Assembly: GCA_026169815.1 (NCBI GenBank) | Contig: JAPFDT010000053.1 | Location: 1 to 64,000 of the forward strand | DNA: 64,000 nt | DNA from: Pseudogracilibacillus sp. | Lineage (GTDB): Bacteria; Bacillota; Bacilli; Bacillales; Amphibacillaceae | Reading direction: 5' to 3' | Part shown: positions 17,084-26,380 of the stretch, in pieces | Layout: the number at the start of each line of letters is the position of its first letter | Position numbering within the stretch: position 1 is the stretch's first letter | Translations under genes and position numbers: made by a program | The notes under the pieces: model-generated | What the model saw: the letters and a program-made list of their open reading frames with translations, nothing else | Database searches by the model: none | Told to the model about the DNA's origin: nothing

Positions 17084-17887
17084 TTGCAAAGGATAACAAA
17101 AATTCAACAACAAAAAAAAGCACTCCATCGTTATAATATATTTTTAAATGAAGAATATGCTTTCAGCGTCGATGAGGATATTTTAGTACAGTATCATTTA
17201 CATAAAGGAATGGAATTAACAAGAGATGATGTAAAGGAAATCATGGCTCATGAAGACATACATCGTCATTATGCACAAGCAATTAATTATTTAAGTTACC
17301 GTATGCGGACAAAAGCGGAGATTCGGACTTATTTACGAGAAAAAGAAGTAACACCAGATGTTATTGAGGAAATAATGCAACGTTTAGAAAAGGAACGTTT
17401 ACTTGATGATACAGCTTTTGCAGAGGCATTTGTTCGTGATCGAATGAATCAAACGTCAAAAGGACCTCGTGTCATTGTGAATGAATTGCGACAAAAAGGA
17501 GTCGATGGAGAAACATCCAAAACAGCTGTACTCCAATACGATGAAGAAAAACAATTTGATAAAGCATTCAAATGGGCTCAAAAAGAAGCAAACAAAAAAA
17601 GTCAGCATGCAGTAAATAAACGAAAAGAGCAACTACGTCAAAAATTAACACAAAAAGGATTCGCATCAGGTGTTGTGAGTGGGGTAATGAATGAAATTGA
17701 AATTGACGTAGACGAAGATGAAGAGTATGCACGATTAGAAAAACAAGCAAACACATTACTACGTCGTTATGAGAAAAAACATGAAGGATATGAACTGAAA
17801 ATGAAATTAAAAGCCGCATTATATAATCGACGTTTTTCCGGAACATTAATTGACCAATATCTAGATAAATTAGATGAATCACGGTAA
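17084..17887 (+). CDS. recX: RecX, regulator of RecA filaments
   Basis: RecX modulates RecA filament growth and recombinase activity. The 267-residue protein has the N-terminal ITKIQQQKKALHRYNIFLNEEYAFSVDEDIL strand region and then repeated three-helix RecX units (YLSYRMRTKAEIRTYLREKEVTP..., DDTAFAEAFVRDR..., and two more toward the C terminus). The long Bacillus form is usual. TTG at 17084 is preferred: GAGGTG lies six bases upstream, whereas the in-frame GTG at 17075 would be part of that site. It is followed by yfhH, 23 bases later, in the order known from B. subtilis. Confidence 0.93.
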   Translation: MQRITKIQQQKKALHRYNIFLNEEYAFSVDEDILVQYHLHKGMELTRDDVKEIMAHEDIHRHYAQAINYLSYRMRTKAEIRTYLREKEVTPDVIEEIMQRLEKERLLDDTAFAEAFVRDRMNQTSKGPRVIVNELRQKGVDGETSKTAVLQYDEEKQFDKAFKWAQKEANKKSQHAVNKRKEQLRQKLTQKGFASGVVSGVMNEIEIDVDEDEEYARLEKQANTLLRRYEKKHEGYELKMKLKAALYNRRFSGTLIDQYLDKLDESR

Positions 17888-17910
17888 AATATAAACGAGG
17901 AGTGAAGAAA

Positions 17911-18255
17911 ATGCAGAAAAACATGTTATATAGTGACTATACAGTAGAACAATTACGCTCAGAACTAGGAAAATTAAAGGAAGAAGCACAAACGGCCGAA
18001 CAATTAGGTGAAATAAGTAAAGTGGAAATTTTAGAAAGAAAAATGCAAATGGTTGCTTCTTATATGTTGAATCCAGATGATTTTAAACCAGGGGATGTCC
18101 ATGAGTTAAATGGAGATCCAGGTCATACTTTTTCAATAAATTTTATCGATGGGATGATGGCATGGGGACATCGAATTAATTTACTCGGCGAACAATATGA
18201 ACGAGAAGAAGCATTACCAATTTCATTATTAGGTGATATTGTTAAAGAAAAGTAA
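17911..18255 (+). CDS. yfhH: YfhH family protein (DUF1811)
   Basis: A 114-residue protein matching YfhH: helical N terminus (YSDYTVEQLRSELGKLKEEAQTAEQLG), YMLNPDDFKPGDVHEL, then a beta barrel-like part with GDPGHTFSINFIDGMMAWGHRIN and a PISLLGD end. Conserved in Bacillaceae next to recX; function not established. ATG at 17911 is placed eight bases after GAGGAG; a GTG nine bases upstream is less likely. Confidence 0.93.
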   Translation: MQKNMLYSDYTVEQLRSELGKLKEEAQTAEQLGEISKVEILERKMQMVASYMLNPDDFKPGDVHELNGDPGHTFSINFIDGMMAWGHRINLLGEQYEREEALPISLLGDIVKEK

Positions 18256-18290
18256 TTAGAGTTAAAAAGGGTACTAAAATGGATTAACTG

Positions 18291-18320
18291 AAGATCTGTT
18301 TCTTAACAGGTCTTTTTTAT
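18291..18320 (+). terminator. Terminator after recX-yfhH
   Basis: Stem aagatctg / caggtctt (one G-U), 8-base loop, six T. Confidence 0.82.
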
Positions 18321-18428
18321 TTTGTTTATCTACTTAACCGGATTAAAGTGTAAATAAAATCTTATTTAGAAATACTGCCATTATATGTTAAACTGAATAT
18401 TAAAATAAAATAAAAAGAAGGTATTGTA

Positions 18429-19244
18429 TTGGATTTTATCACTGAAAAGTTAATCTACATCGCTTTATTTATTTTTATTATTCATTCGATTGAAACGCTC
18501 GCTTATGCCGTAAGATTATCAGGAGCAAGAGTAAAATTGATTGCTTCAGCACTATCTCTTTTTAATATCATGGTTATGATTTCAAGATTGGCGAATATGA
18601 TGCAACAACCCTTTACAGCAAGCATAATTGACACAGCACCAGATGAAAATACACAGGAATATGTCGCTACACAATTTCATTTTTTAATCGGAGCTTCGAC
18701 TGTTGGAACAATGCTTGGGATATTGTTACTACCTACGTTTATAGCCTTATTTTCAAGAGCAATTATTCATTTATCAGAAGAAAGAGGTTCTATCCCATCC
18801 TTATTTAAAAGAATATTTTCTTTACAGTACATAAAACGAGGATTAACTCATTTTAGTTTGCCTAAATTTTCATATATAAGAGATACTAAAATGAAAGATA
18901 TTCCAATAAGGTTATTTATGGTAAATATGATTATAACTGCTATATATACAATTGGAGTCTTATCTGCCTTATATGCAGGTGTATTAGCGCCTGAGCGTCA
19001 GGCAACAGCTTATATGTCATCAGGTTTAATAAACGGGATGGCAACAATATTACTCATTATTTTTATCGATCCAAAAGTATCTGTCATTGCAGATGATGTT
19101 GCCAATCAAAGAGGGAGCTATCAAACACTTAAGAATATTTCTATAATGATGGTGACATCAAGATTACTAGGAACATTGTTAGCACAGTTACTTTTCATAC
19201 CAGGTGCAAAGTACATAGCTTGGTTTACACAGTTTATCGTTTAA
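18429..19244 (+). CDS. amj: Lipid II flippase Amj (YdaH)
   Basis: Amj is the alternate lipid II flippase that can replace MurJ in B. subtilis. This 271-residue polytopic protein keeps the family pattern: FIIHSIETLAYAVRLSGARV at the N terminus, ALSLFNIMVMISRLANMMQQPF, QFHFLIGASTVGTMLG, a central soluble KRIFSLQYIKRG segment, and DPKVSVIADDVANQRGSYQTLKN near the C terminus. A TTG start is used, with AGAAGGT seven bases upstream; no ATG fits the conserved N terminus. A possible extended -10 (TGTTAAACT, 18386-18394) lies upstream. It stands at the left edge of the accessory region. Confidence 0.9.
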   Translation: MDFITEKLIYIALFIFIIHSIETLAYAVRLSGARVKLIASALSLFNIMVMISRLANMMQQPFTASIIDTAPDENTQEYVATQFHFLIGASTVGTMLGILLLPTFIALFSRAIIHLSEERGSIPSLFKRIFSLQYIKRGLTHFSLPKFSYIRDTKMKDIPIRLFMVNMIITAIYTIGVLSALYAGVLAPERQATAYMSSGLINGMATILLIIFIDPKVSVIADDVANQRGSYQTLKNISIMMVTSRLLGTLLAQLLFIPGAKYIAWFTQFIV

Positions 19245-19309
19245 AATCCTTTCTTTAGGTTAGATATATTATGAGAAGATGTATTTGATTAATGTAAGGA
19301 GGATACATA

Positions 19310-19510
19310 ATGAGATATCAAATAAATCAAATCGATATTGCTTGTCCTTGTTGTCAAAATGATAGGTTTGACAAAGATTATCGGCAGCTGAATACAAAAG
19401 GAGCGACCTTTTTTAACCTTGATTGGGCGAATAAAGATGCGATTATATTAGTTTGTAAACAATGTTCCTATATTTCTTGGTTTATGGATGAACCAGAAGA
19501 AATTAGATAA
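19310..19510 (+). CDS. Small zinc-ribbon protein
   Basis: Sixty-six residues with CPCC near residue 12 and CKQC near residue 49, a two-knuckle zinc ribbon separated by an aromatic stretch (GATFFNLDWANKDAIILV). AGGAGG precedes ATG. Proteins of this kind are common in Firmicutes and may bind nucleic acid or metal; function unknown. Confidence 0.75.
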   Translation: MRYQINQIDIACPCCQNDRFDKDYRQLNTKGATFFNLDWANKDAIILVCKQCSYISWFMDEPEEIR

Positions 19511-19581
19511 AAACCTGAAGAAAAACATATGCACATTTTTTACAAATAGCTTAAATTAGTAAGGAAATGAGGTGAATCTCA

Positions 19582-20031
19582 ATGAAATTTCGTAAAGCTA
19601 ATAAAAAAGATTTACATTCAATTGTTCGTTTACTTGCTGACGATGAATTAGGCGCACAACGAGAACATTTTACAGAGCCACTTCCAGAAGTTTATTATGA
19701 TGCATTTAATGCTATTGAATCTCAAATTGGAAATCAAATTATTGTAGCTACCGAAAATGAACAGGTGATTGGTTGTCTTCAGTTAACTATCATTCCAGGA
19801 CTAGCAAGACAAGGTATGAGAAGAGCGCAAATTGAAGGCGTACGTATCGACCGAGCCTATCGAGGGAGACAAATTGGAGAAAAATTGTTTGAAGAAGCTA
19901 TTTCGATTGCGAAATCTGAGAAGTGCGGTATGGTGCAACTGACTACGGACAAACAACGTAGTGATGCCCATCGCTTTTATGAAAGGTTAGGATTTTTAGC
20001 AAGTCATGAAGGGATGAAACTAATGTTATAG
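19582..20031 (+). CDS. GNAT acetyltransferase
   Basis: A 149-residue single GNAT domain: KKDLHSIVRLLADDELG, QIIVATENEQVIGCLQLT, acetyl-CoA loop RIDRAYRGRQIGEKLFEEAI, and the C-terminal RFYERLGFLASHEGMKL. Complete by length. Substrate unknown. AAATGAGGTGA-type site before ATG. Confidence 0.88.
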   Translation: MKFRKANKKDLHSIVRLLADDELGAQREHFTEPLPEVYYDAFNAIESQIGNQIIVATENEQVIGCLQLTIIPGLARQGMRRAQIEGVRIDRAYRGRQIGEKLFEEAISIAKSEKCGMVQLTTDKQRSDAHRFYERLGFLASHEGMKLML

Positions 20032-20096
20032 ATTAGTTTAGCAGAATATTAGATTTACTGATGAAAAATTAAAGTATTGACGATGACAGGGGATGA

Positions 20097-21185
20097 ATGG
20101 ATATGTGGAATGAAAATAAAGTGACAGAAATATTGAACATAAAATATCCGATTATACAAGCAGGAATGGCAGGTGGGGTTACTACACCTGAATTAGTTGC
20201 TGCTGTTTCTAATTGTGGTGCTCTTGGAAATATCGGAGCAGGCTATATGGATCCAGAACAATTACGTGACAGTATTAAAGAAGTTAAACAGCTTACGAAT
20301 AAGCCATTTGGAGTAAATCTTTTTATACCTGAGATTCCAGAAGTAACGGAAGAAGAAATTAATAAAGTAAATGAATGGCTCAGTCCTTTTCGAGAGGAAT
20401 TGAACTTAGCGGAAGTAACCGAGTTAAAAAAGCCGGATACAGTAATTTTTGAAGAACAGATCAACGTTATTATCGACGAGGAAGTTCCCGTATGTAGTTT
20501 TACGTTTGGGCTTCCATCAAAAGAATTGGTTCAACGGTTAAAAAAGAAAAATATCATAGTAATTGGAACAGCAACAACTGTAAAAGAGGCGATTGCCAAT
20601 GAAGAAATTGGCATGGATATGGTTGTGGTGCAAGGAAGTGAAGCTGGAGGACATCGTGGTACTTTTATTGGTTCTTTTGAAGAAGCTATGATTGGGACGA
20701 TGGCGCTAGTTCCGCAAACTGTAGATCATGTTAATATCCCAGTAATTGCAGCAGGTGGAATAATGGATGGTAGAGGAGTTTTATCATCATTAGTATTGGG
20801 AGCGCAAGCAGTTCAGATGGGAACAGCATTTGTTACAAGTACGGAAAGTGGTGCAAAAGAACAACATAAAAGTGCTATTTTGAATAGTGATGAAGGTGAA
20901 CTAGTTGTAACTTCGACATTTAGTGGTAAACCAGCAAGAGGCATCCAAAATGACTTCATTACAAAAATGAAAAAATATGAAGGAGAATTATTGAAATACC
21001 CATTTCAAAATACATTAACACAACCTATTCGAAGTGAAGCGACCAAACAAAATCGCCCCGAATGGATGTCGCTGTGGTGCGGTCAAAATCCACGTTCCAG
21101 TAAACAACAAGCTGTCAGTGAAATAATCCAAGAGATCATTGCCCAAATTGACCATATCGTTAATGGAAAAATCAAGAATTGGTAG
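20097..21185 (+). CDS. Nitronate monooxygenase (FMN-dependent 2-nitropropane dioxygenase family)
   Basis: A 362-residue TIM-barrel flavoenzyme that oxidises alkyl nitronates. Motifs: IIQAGMAGGVTTPELVAAVSNCGALGNIGAGYM for FMN binding, QGSEAGGHRGTF carrying the likely catalytic His, and IPVIAAGGIMDGRGVLSSLVLGAQAVQMGTAFV for phosphate binding. This is the bacterial NMO class common in Bacillus. Two in-frame ATGs six bases apart (20097, 20103) both lie near AGGGGA; I keep the first. It follows an acetyltransferase without a clear terminator. Confidence 0.9.
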   Translation: MDMWNENKVTEILNIKYPIIQAGMAGGVTTPELVAAVSNCGALGNIGAGYMDPEQLRDSIKEVKQLTNKPFGVNLFIPEIPEVTEEEINKVNEWLSPFREELNLAEVTELKKPDTVIFEEQINVIIDEEVPVCSFTFGLPSKELVQRLKKKNIIVIGTATTVKEAIANEEIGMDMVVVQGSEAGGHRGTFIGSFEEAMIGTMALVPQTVDHVNIPVIAAGGIMDGRGVLSSLVLGAQAVQMGTAFVTSTESGAKEQHKSAILNSDEGELVVTSTFSGKPARGIQNDFITKMKKYEGELLKYPFQNTLTQPIRSEATKQNRPEWMSLWCGQNPRSSKQQAVSEIIQEIIAQIDHIVNGKIKNW

Positions 21186-21265
21186 AGAAGAGCTACGGAT
21201 TATAAACAGTCTTCAACTATATGAAGTTTTTGTATCAGTGTTTTTAATTATAGTGGTGATTTATC

Positions 21266-21436
21266 ATGTTAAAAAGAAATACTCTATTTTTTGTATTTAT
21301 TTTTATAGGAATAATATTAGTGAAATTATTGTTTAGTTCGACTTTTAATTGGTTTGAAATTGTATCTATCGCTGTATTAATTACTTTATTTCGTAGTCTG
21401 TTCGAATGGATTGAGCAACAGGAAAATGATTTGTAA
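21266..21436 (+). CDS. Small two-helix membrane protein (56 aa)
   Basis: An ATG at 21266 opens a 56-codon frame: MLKRNTLFFVFIFIGIILV..., a short polar turn with FNWFEIV, a second helix SIAVLITLFRSLF, and the acidic tail EWIEQQENDL. A GGTGAT site is six bases upstream. The helix-turn-helix layout with charged ends looks like a real small membrane protein, but no family is recognised. Confidence 0.5.
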   Translation: MLKRNTLFFVFIFIGIILVKLLFSSTFNWFEIVSIAVLITLFRSLFEWIEQQENDL

Positions 21437-21533
21437 CTCCAACAATAGAACATTTTACGTGGCAGAATGATAACAATTTATTCTACTAAAGATGAAAGAG
21501 AAGTAGCATAATACTAACGAGTTTTCTTCGGAG

Positions 21534-21680
21534 GTGCAAGCAAGTTTATAATATATCAAATCGTAGCCTAAAATGCTTTACAATTTAATACGAAGTAGCA
21601 CTGGATTTCGCAGTGTCTTTTGCTATCCTCTTTAGAGGAATAATACTTTTTATGTTAAACTAAATATTAAGAAAAGTTGT
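21534..21680. repeat. Dispersed repeat A, copy 1
   Basis: Starting near gcaagcaagtttataatata and running through a small hairpin with T run (gcactg ... cagtgtctttt) to tatgttaaactaaatatt, this stretch matches 37015-37150 in order and content, with point changes. It ends in an extended -10-like TGTTAAACT just upstream of the next gene. It includes the terminator-like hairpin near 21598-21620. The rest of 21437-21737 shows no gene. Confidence 0.75.
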
Positions 21681-21737
21681 TAGACAAAAATTTTATTGTT
21701 GACTCTTTAAGTACGGGGAAATATGGGTGAAAATAAG

Positions 21738-22091
21738 ATGAATAAAAAAATAATAACTAAAAAGAGTGTCGCTATCTTAGGAGTACTATTAGTAACTATC
21801 ACAGTCTATCTTTATTATAATAGCTCAATTACATATTTTGGGATTGTAGAGATTCGAGAATTAGAACATCATACAGATGAATCTAAAATAACTTTTGAGG
21901 GAGACTTTGGGGTTAGAACATCATCATTTAAGAATGATGATTATTTTATTATCTTTAAAGATGAGAAACCAAGTGAAGGAAATATAGGTGATATATGGAA
22001 ATATTTATCAGAAGAAGAATCCTTTCACGTATTACTTAAAGCTTACAATAATCGTAATCAATTTGATTTAGAGGCAATATATCTAGACTAG
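21738..22091 (+). CDS. Membrane-anchored hypothetical protein
   Basis: A 117-residue protein with one N-terminal membrane helix (SVAILGVLLVTITVYLYYN) and a small extracellular domain rich in charged residues, with no Cys lipobox. ATG at 21738 is preferred over 21723 because GGGTGA lies seven bases upstream. It is the sole gene between repeat A copy 1 and repeat B copy 1, so it looks like cargo. Family not recognised. Confidence 0.65.
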   Translation: MNKKIITKKSVAILGVLLVTITVYLYYNSSITYFGIVEIRELEHHTDESKITFEGDFGVRTSSFKNDDYFIIFKDEKPSEGNIGDIWKYLSEEESFHVLLKAYNNRNQFDLEAIYLD

Positions 22092-22109
22092 TACCTTATT
22101 ATATACACT

Positions 22110-22480
22110 CTTCCTTTTATTATCGGGCATGGTTGTAGAACAATTATATAATCAAAGTAGTTTCATAAGCACTTAGATTATTTAACATCTGGGTATTTTT
22201 AAATCGCAGGTCAATTAATATAGCGATTAGCACATCAGTTCGTAAAAACACATTGCCTATTGTAACAATACGATTTCATTGCGAACAGGCATACTGTTTT
22301 GGAGTGAAAATCATCTAAACATTAATATATCAATAAAAAATTGGGTACCAAATTCAATGTGATTTAGTACCCCTTTTGTCATCTCAATTGTATGTTTGCA
22401 CCTTTCAAGTGAACCCGTTAGCATAATGTGGTGTTCTTTTATGTTTTGGCGATGTCATGGGGGTAAATTGTATTTATTAT
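22110..22480. pseudogene. Dispersed repeat B, copy 1, containing a decayed tyrosine recombinase end
   Basis: From the tatcgggcatggttgtag region to about 22480 this gene-free DNA aligns with 38975-39435. Shared landmarks in order are acttagat-atttaacatct, cctattgtaacattacga, gatttagtacccc, tgtttgcacctttcaa and acccgtta. At 22395-22470 the minus strand corresponds to the recombinase C terminus seen better in copy 2, but with an internal deletion, so nothing can be translated. It ends at the start region of the next gene. Confidence 0.65.
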
Positions 22481-22527
22481 GCTTAACTATATAAATGATT
22501 CAACATAATGAAAAAAGAAGATTTAGT

Positions 22528-23484
22528 ATGACAGATACACCTTTATACTTTTATCATTCAAAAATCAAATTAAATATACAAATTATCTTCTTTTTTCCCT
22601 TTATGATAGGTTTCTATTATTTGTTATATATGGGAGTGTTAGAACGATCGTTATTAGTTATATTGATGGGATTATTTTTTTCTATATTAATGAGTATCCT
22701 TTGGGGAACAGCTGTCTTGAAACTTATTCGCAATCAACCTTATATTATTTTAACGAATACATATCTCCAACTAGATCCACAAACAAAAAGTGAAATGACG
22801 ATTTATTACAATCAGATAGAAGGGATACAAATGTCGGAATCGTCTTTTCAAAGAATAATTGAAGTGACTATTTATGATGAAAAGGGCTTTTTTGACGAAT
22901 TATCACTTCATAATAAAATCAGATTAGGACCTAATGGTATCTTTGGTTTTAAAACATTTATGATAACGTATAATGCAGTTCGAAAACGAGAACGCCCACA
23001 ATTGTTGCAAGCCTTAAATAACGTCATGTTAGCTAAAGAAAATGAAGTGACGGAGGACTTTGCAATAACGGATACAAGTATCGAAACATTGGAATCAAAA
23101 CAAGATTTTGTTAAAAAGTATGACCCCCAACCAATAAAAAAACTTAATATAGATAGTACATATTTTAAAAAGGCATACGGATACAGTTTCTTTATTTTTC
23201 TCGTTATGTTCGTTCTCTTTTATTTACTTTTAGATAGTGATAATAGTTATTTAACGTATATTATCATTAATTTCTTTGCATTTCCGTTTGCTAAAGTCCT
23301 CATTGATTGGATGGGATTTTACAAACTTCGTGAAAGATTAGAAAAGCAAAAAGGTTCTACATATTACTTTGATCAATTGAAATATTTGTTTGATGGATTA
23401 TTATTTCATGCTAGCATCTATATTGCACCATTTGGAGGAACGTTCTTACTAATACGATATGTGATAAATAAAGTAAGAAGCTAA
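22528..23484 (+). CDS. Membrane protein with PH-like middle region
   Basis: About 318 residues: two N-terminal membrane helices (IIFFFPFMIGFYYLLYM, LLVILMGLFFSILMSILWG), a beta-rich middle reminiscent of bacterial PH domains (PYIILTNTYLQLDPQTKSEMTIYYNQIEGI), and two to three C-terminal helices. The layout resembles STM3941-type proteins plus an added C-terminal membrane half; this is a guess. The start is uncertain: an ATG at 22495 lies in repeat B debris, and I prefer 22528 (MTDTPLYFYHS), weakly preceded by GAAG. It lies next to the toxin/immunity array. Confidence 0.55.
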   Translation: MTDTPLYFYHSKIKLNIQIIFFFPFMIGFYYLLYMGVLERSLLVILMGLFFSILMSILWGTAVLKLIRNQPYIILTNTYLQLDPQTKSEMTIYYNQIEGIQMSESSFQRIIEVTIYDEKGFFDELSLHNKIRLGPNGIFGFKTFMITYNAVRKRERPQLLQALNNVMLAKENEVTEDFAITDTSIETLESKQDFVKKYDPQPIKKLNIDSTYFKKAYGYSFFIFLVMFVLFYLLLDSDNSYLTYIIINFFAFPFAKVLIDWMGFYKLRERLEKQKGSTYYFDQLKYLFDGLLFHASIYIAPFGGTFLLIRYVINKVRS

Positions 23485-23602
23485 AAGATTGAAACAGGAA
23501 TAATTGAAAAATGGATAGTAAAGTTATAAAATAATTCTTTTTAATTAATAATGGGAAATTGAATAAGAATTATCCTGTCCAAACAGAGAAAGGATACGTG
23601 AC

Positions 23603-24001
23603 ATGAAGAAAACATGGATATTTGTCTTGGTTTGCTCTTTACTAATAATCACAGCAATTGGAGTAGGAGGGAAAATGTATATGGATAAAAGAACAGAAGA
23701 GAAAGAAGCAGAAAAGATTGAGATAGAAAGAAAGTCCATAAAAGCGTTAAAAGAAAGATATGCCAATATAAAGTCTGTAGAAATTAAAGATAGTGGATTT
23801 GATAAAAAAACAGGTGCGTTTGATGTAACCGTGAAAATGACAAATAAAGAAAATGATTCAGTTACTTTTACTTTTCCTTTTTGGATTAAAGAAGAAAGCC
23901 TTGGAGCTATTCTAAAAGTAGATAAAAGTGTACAAATAAAAGGTGCAACTACAGATAGAATTCATGTGATTTATTCTAATAACGAAGAGGGAGAAATTTA
24001 A
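23603..24001 (+). CDS. Array unit 1: anchored DUF1433-like immunity candidate
   Basis: A 132-residue protein with one N-terminal membrane helix (WIFVLVCSLLIITAIGVGGKMYM), a charged helix (KRTEEKEAEKIEIERKSIKAL) and a beta domain beginning ANIKSVEIKDSGFDKKTGAFDVTVKM. That layout resembles the DUF1433 proteins found beside lipase-type toxins in Bacillus and Staphylococcus. There is no lipobox, so it is a helix-anchored rather than a lipidated form. ATG follows AGAAAGG. The stop overlaps the start of the toxin fragment (TAATG), so they are translationally coupled. Immunity function is inference from family and position. Confidence 0.65.
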   Translation: MKKTWIFVLVCSLLIITAIGVGGKMYMDKRTEEKEAEKIEIERKSIKALKERYANIKSVEIKDSGFDKKTGAFDVTVKMTNKENDSVTFTFPFWIKEESLGAILKVDKSVQIKGATTDRIHVIYSNNEEGEI

Positions 24002-24315
24002 TGTCTAAAGAATTAAATTTCAAAGATTTAAGCAGATTTATATATTATCTCGATCTAAAACATGACAAATATGATTCTAGAATAAAAAAGGGAGAAGAAA
24101 TAGAGTTAGAGAATGTTGATTACCAAATCCTCAAAACTTCAGACAACACTTCCAACGGCATGCAAGCGATGGTAGTCGCGCCAATTAAAAATGGGACGGC
24201 TGATACATCAGAAATTGTTATTGCTTATACGGGAAAAAGCTTTAGTGATAAATTAGACTTACATACGGATACGGACTTTCAAACGATTGTTTTACGGAAA
24301 AAATGTTATAGCTAA
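24001..24315 (+). pseudogene. Array unit 1: truncated lipase-toxin N terminus
   Basis: A 104-residue frame keeping only the first strands of a class-3 lipase-like toxin: a unit-specific N terminus (NFKDLSRFIYYLDLKHDKYD), then QILKTSDNTSNGMQAMVVAPIKNG and EIVIAYTGKSFSDKLDL. It ends in an unrelated tail RKKCYS. The catalytic Ser motif present in unit 4 is absent. A longer A run (aaaaaa) than in unit 3 shifts the frame to this early stop. It may be a dead toxin or a donor segment for recombination. Confidence 0.65.
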
Positions 24316-24601
24316 TAATGCCGCACGGCTTGGAACTGTATTTGTTTTTACTTCACCATCCCTTTTATAATGGTTACTCCTCAAAATATCATAATAGCTA
24401 AAATTACCTCAAATAGTAATTAAACAATAATTATAACCTCTCACTAGACTTGACCTAACATTACAAACAGGAAATATCCGGAAAAACTATTGTTCTTCTT
24501 AAGTTAATATAGTAGATTTATAGATAATTAAGCAAATTAACATCGGGAAATGGGAAATTGAATAAAAATTATCCTGACCAAACAGAGAAAGGATACGTGA
24601 C

Positions 24602-25003
24602 ATGAAGAAAATATGGATATTTGTCTTGGTTGGCTTTTTATTAATATTCACAGCAATTGGATTAGGGGGGAAGATGTATATGGATAAAAAAGAAGATCAA
24701 GATGAAATCATATTGGAGGCACAACATAATTTAGCATTATATTTAGTTCGGAATTATGAAGGTGTTCAAAAGATAGAGTTCTATAAGTTTAAGCAAGTGG
24801 AAGGATTAGGATATTCCTCTTGGAATGTTACTGTCAATATAAACGATGATAATATTATGAGCTTTTCAATAGAAGATCTTTCAAAGGTAGAAGATTTAAC
24901 TATCAGACATAATCCTAGCACATTTCAGTTAGAGGAACGTAGTGAAGATTCATCAGAAGGCTTAGATGATGTCCAAATAATTTATTGGGAAGGTGGGAAG
25001 TAG
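24602..25003 (+). CDS. Array unit 2: anchored DUF1433-like immunity candidate
   Basis: A 133-residue protein with the same anchor as unit 1 (WIFVLVGFLLIFTAIGLGGKMYM) but the most divergent domain of the four: NYEGVQKIEFYKFKQVEG, then LGYSSWNVTVNIND, and LDDVQIIYWEGGK at the end. The NYEGVQKIEF...NVTVNI pattern is the one that most resembles DUF1433. The stop TAG overlaps the next start (TAGTG). Confidence 0.65.
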   Translation: MKKIWIFVLVGFLLIFTAIGLGGKMYMDKKEDQDEIILEAQHNLALYLVRNYEGVQKIEFYKFKQVEGLGYSSWNVTVNINDDNIMSFSIEDLSKVEDLTIRHNPSTFQLEERSEDSSEGLDDVQIIYWEGGK

Positions 25004-25317
25004 TGATTTCTAACAAAGAGTTTCGTATATTGGCAGGTGAGTCCTACCAAGTAGACGCTAAAGAAATAGAACATCCTTGGAGAAAAGGAGATATAATAGA
25101 AAATAATAATCTTACCCAACCATACCAAGTTATTAAAGTAGAAGACCACACTGAAAACGGCATGCAAGCGATGGCAGTCACGCCAATTAAAAATGGGAAG
25201 ACTGATACATCGGAAATTGTTATTGCTTATACGGGAAATAGCTTTAGTGATAAATTAGACTTACATACGGATACGGACTTTCAAACGATTGATTTACGGA
25301 AAAAATGTTATAGCTGA
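25003..25317 (+). pseudogene. Array unit 2: truncated lipase-toxin N terminus
   Basis: A 104-residue frame starting at GTG 25003 (GGTGGGAAGTA upstream). The unit-specific N terminus is ISNKEFRILAGESYQVDAKE, followed by QVIKVEDHTENGMQAMAVTPIKNG and EIVIAYTGNSFSDKLDL, then the same RKKCYS end as unit 1. No catalytic Ser region. The block before ENGMQAM differs more than in the other units, so the conserved part begins later here. Confidence 0.6.
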
Positions 25318-25607
25318 TAATGTCGTACGGCTTGGAATTATATTTGTTTTTACTTCACTAATCCTTCTTTACAATGGTTACTCCTCAAAGTATCATAATA
25401 CCTAAAAATTACCTCAAATAGTAATTAAACAATAATCATAACCTCTCACTAAACTTGACCCACCATCACAAAATAGGAAATATTTGGAAAGGCTATTGTT
25501 CTTTTTAAGTTAATATAGTAGATTTATAGATAATTAAGCAAAATAACATCGGGTAATGGAAAATTGAATAAAAATTATCCTGTCCAAACAGAGAAAGGAT
25601 ACGTGAC

Positions 25608-26009
25608 ATGAAGAAAATATGGATATTTGTTTTGGTTTGCTCTTTACTAATAATCACAGCAATTGGAGTAGGAGGGAAAATGTATATGGATAAAAGAGAG
25701 GAAGAGAAAGAAGCAGAAAGGATTGAAGCTGAGCGAATGTCTGTGGAGGCTTTAAAAAATACTTTTGAAAATATTAAATCAGTGGAATTTGAGAAGACAG
25801 GTTATAATGAAATAACTGGCTCATATGGAATGATGGTTAAAATGAAAAATATGAAAGATGAAACAGCCGTGTTTGATTTCTCATACACTGAAGGTACCGA
25901 GATAATAACGAGTTATAAAGTGGTTGATGAGCATGGTGTTCAACAAGAAGGGAAGACTATAAACGTAGTTGAAATTGTGTATTCTAATGGAGAAAAAGGA
26001 GAGGTATAA
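25608..26009 (+). CDS. Array unit 3: anchored DUF1433-like immunity candidate
   Basis: A 133-residue protein: anchor identical in style to unit 1 (WIFVLVCSLLIITAIGVGGKMYM), charged helix KREEEKEAERIEAERMSVEAL, then NIKSVEFEKTGYNEITGSYGMMVKM. The end VEIVYSNGEKGEV parallels unit 1. It is closer to units 1 and 4 than to 2. The stop overlaps the following start (TAATG). Confidence 0.65.
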   Translation: MKKIWIFVLVCSLLIITAIGVGGKMYMDKREEEKEAERIEAERMSVEALKNTFENIKSVEFEKTGYNEITGSYGMMVKMKNMKDETAVFDFSYTEGTEIITSYKVVDEHGVQQEGKTINVVEIVYSNGEKGEV

Positions 26010-26380
26010 TGACTTCAGAGTTAACATATAAGGATATAAATGACTGGGTATATCGTATAAATTCTAAAGATGATAATTATTTTCCATTGGAAGTCGGAGA
26101 TGTAAGAAAATTTGGCGGTGAAAAACACCAAATCCTCAAAACCTCAGACAATACTTCCAACGGCATGCAAGCGATGGCAGTCGCACCAATTAAAAATGGG
26201 AAGGCTGATACATCAGAAATTGTTATTGCTTATACGGGAAAAAGCTTTAGTGATAAATTAGACTTACATACGGATACGGATACGGATTTTCAAACGATTG
26301 TTTTACGGAAAAATGTTATAGCTAATAATGTCGTACGGCTTGGAACTGTATTTGTTTTTACTTCACCATCCCTTTTATAA
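26009..26380 (+). pseudogene. Array unit 3: truncated lipase-toxin N terminus
   Basis: A 123-residue frame: unit-specific N terminus (SELTYKDINDWVYRINSKDD), then QILKTSDNTSNGMQAMAVAPIKNG and EIVIAYTGKSFSDKLDL. An extra GATACG copy lengthens the HTDTDTDF stretch. One A fewer in the A run keeps the frame open through the shared tail (VIANNVVRLGTVFVF), so the protein is longer than in units 1 and 2. Still no catalytic Ser. Confidence 0.6.
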
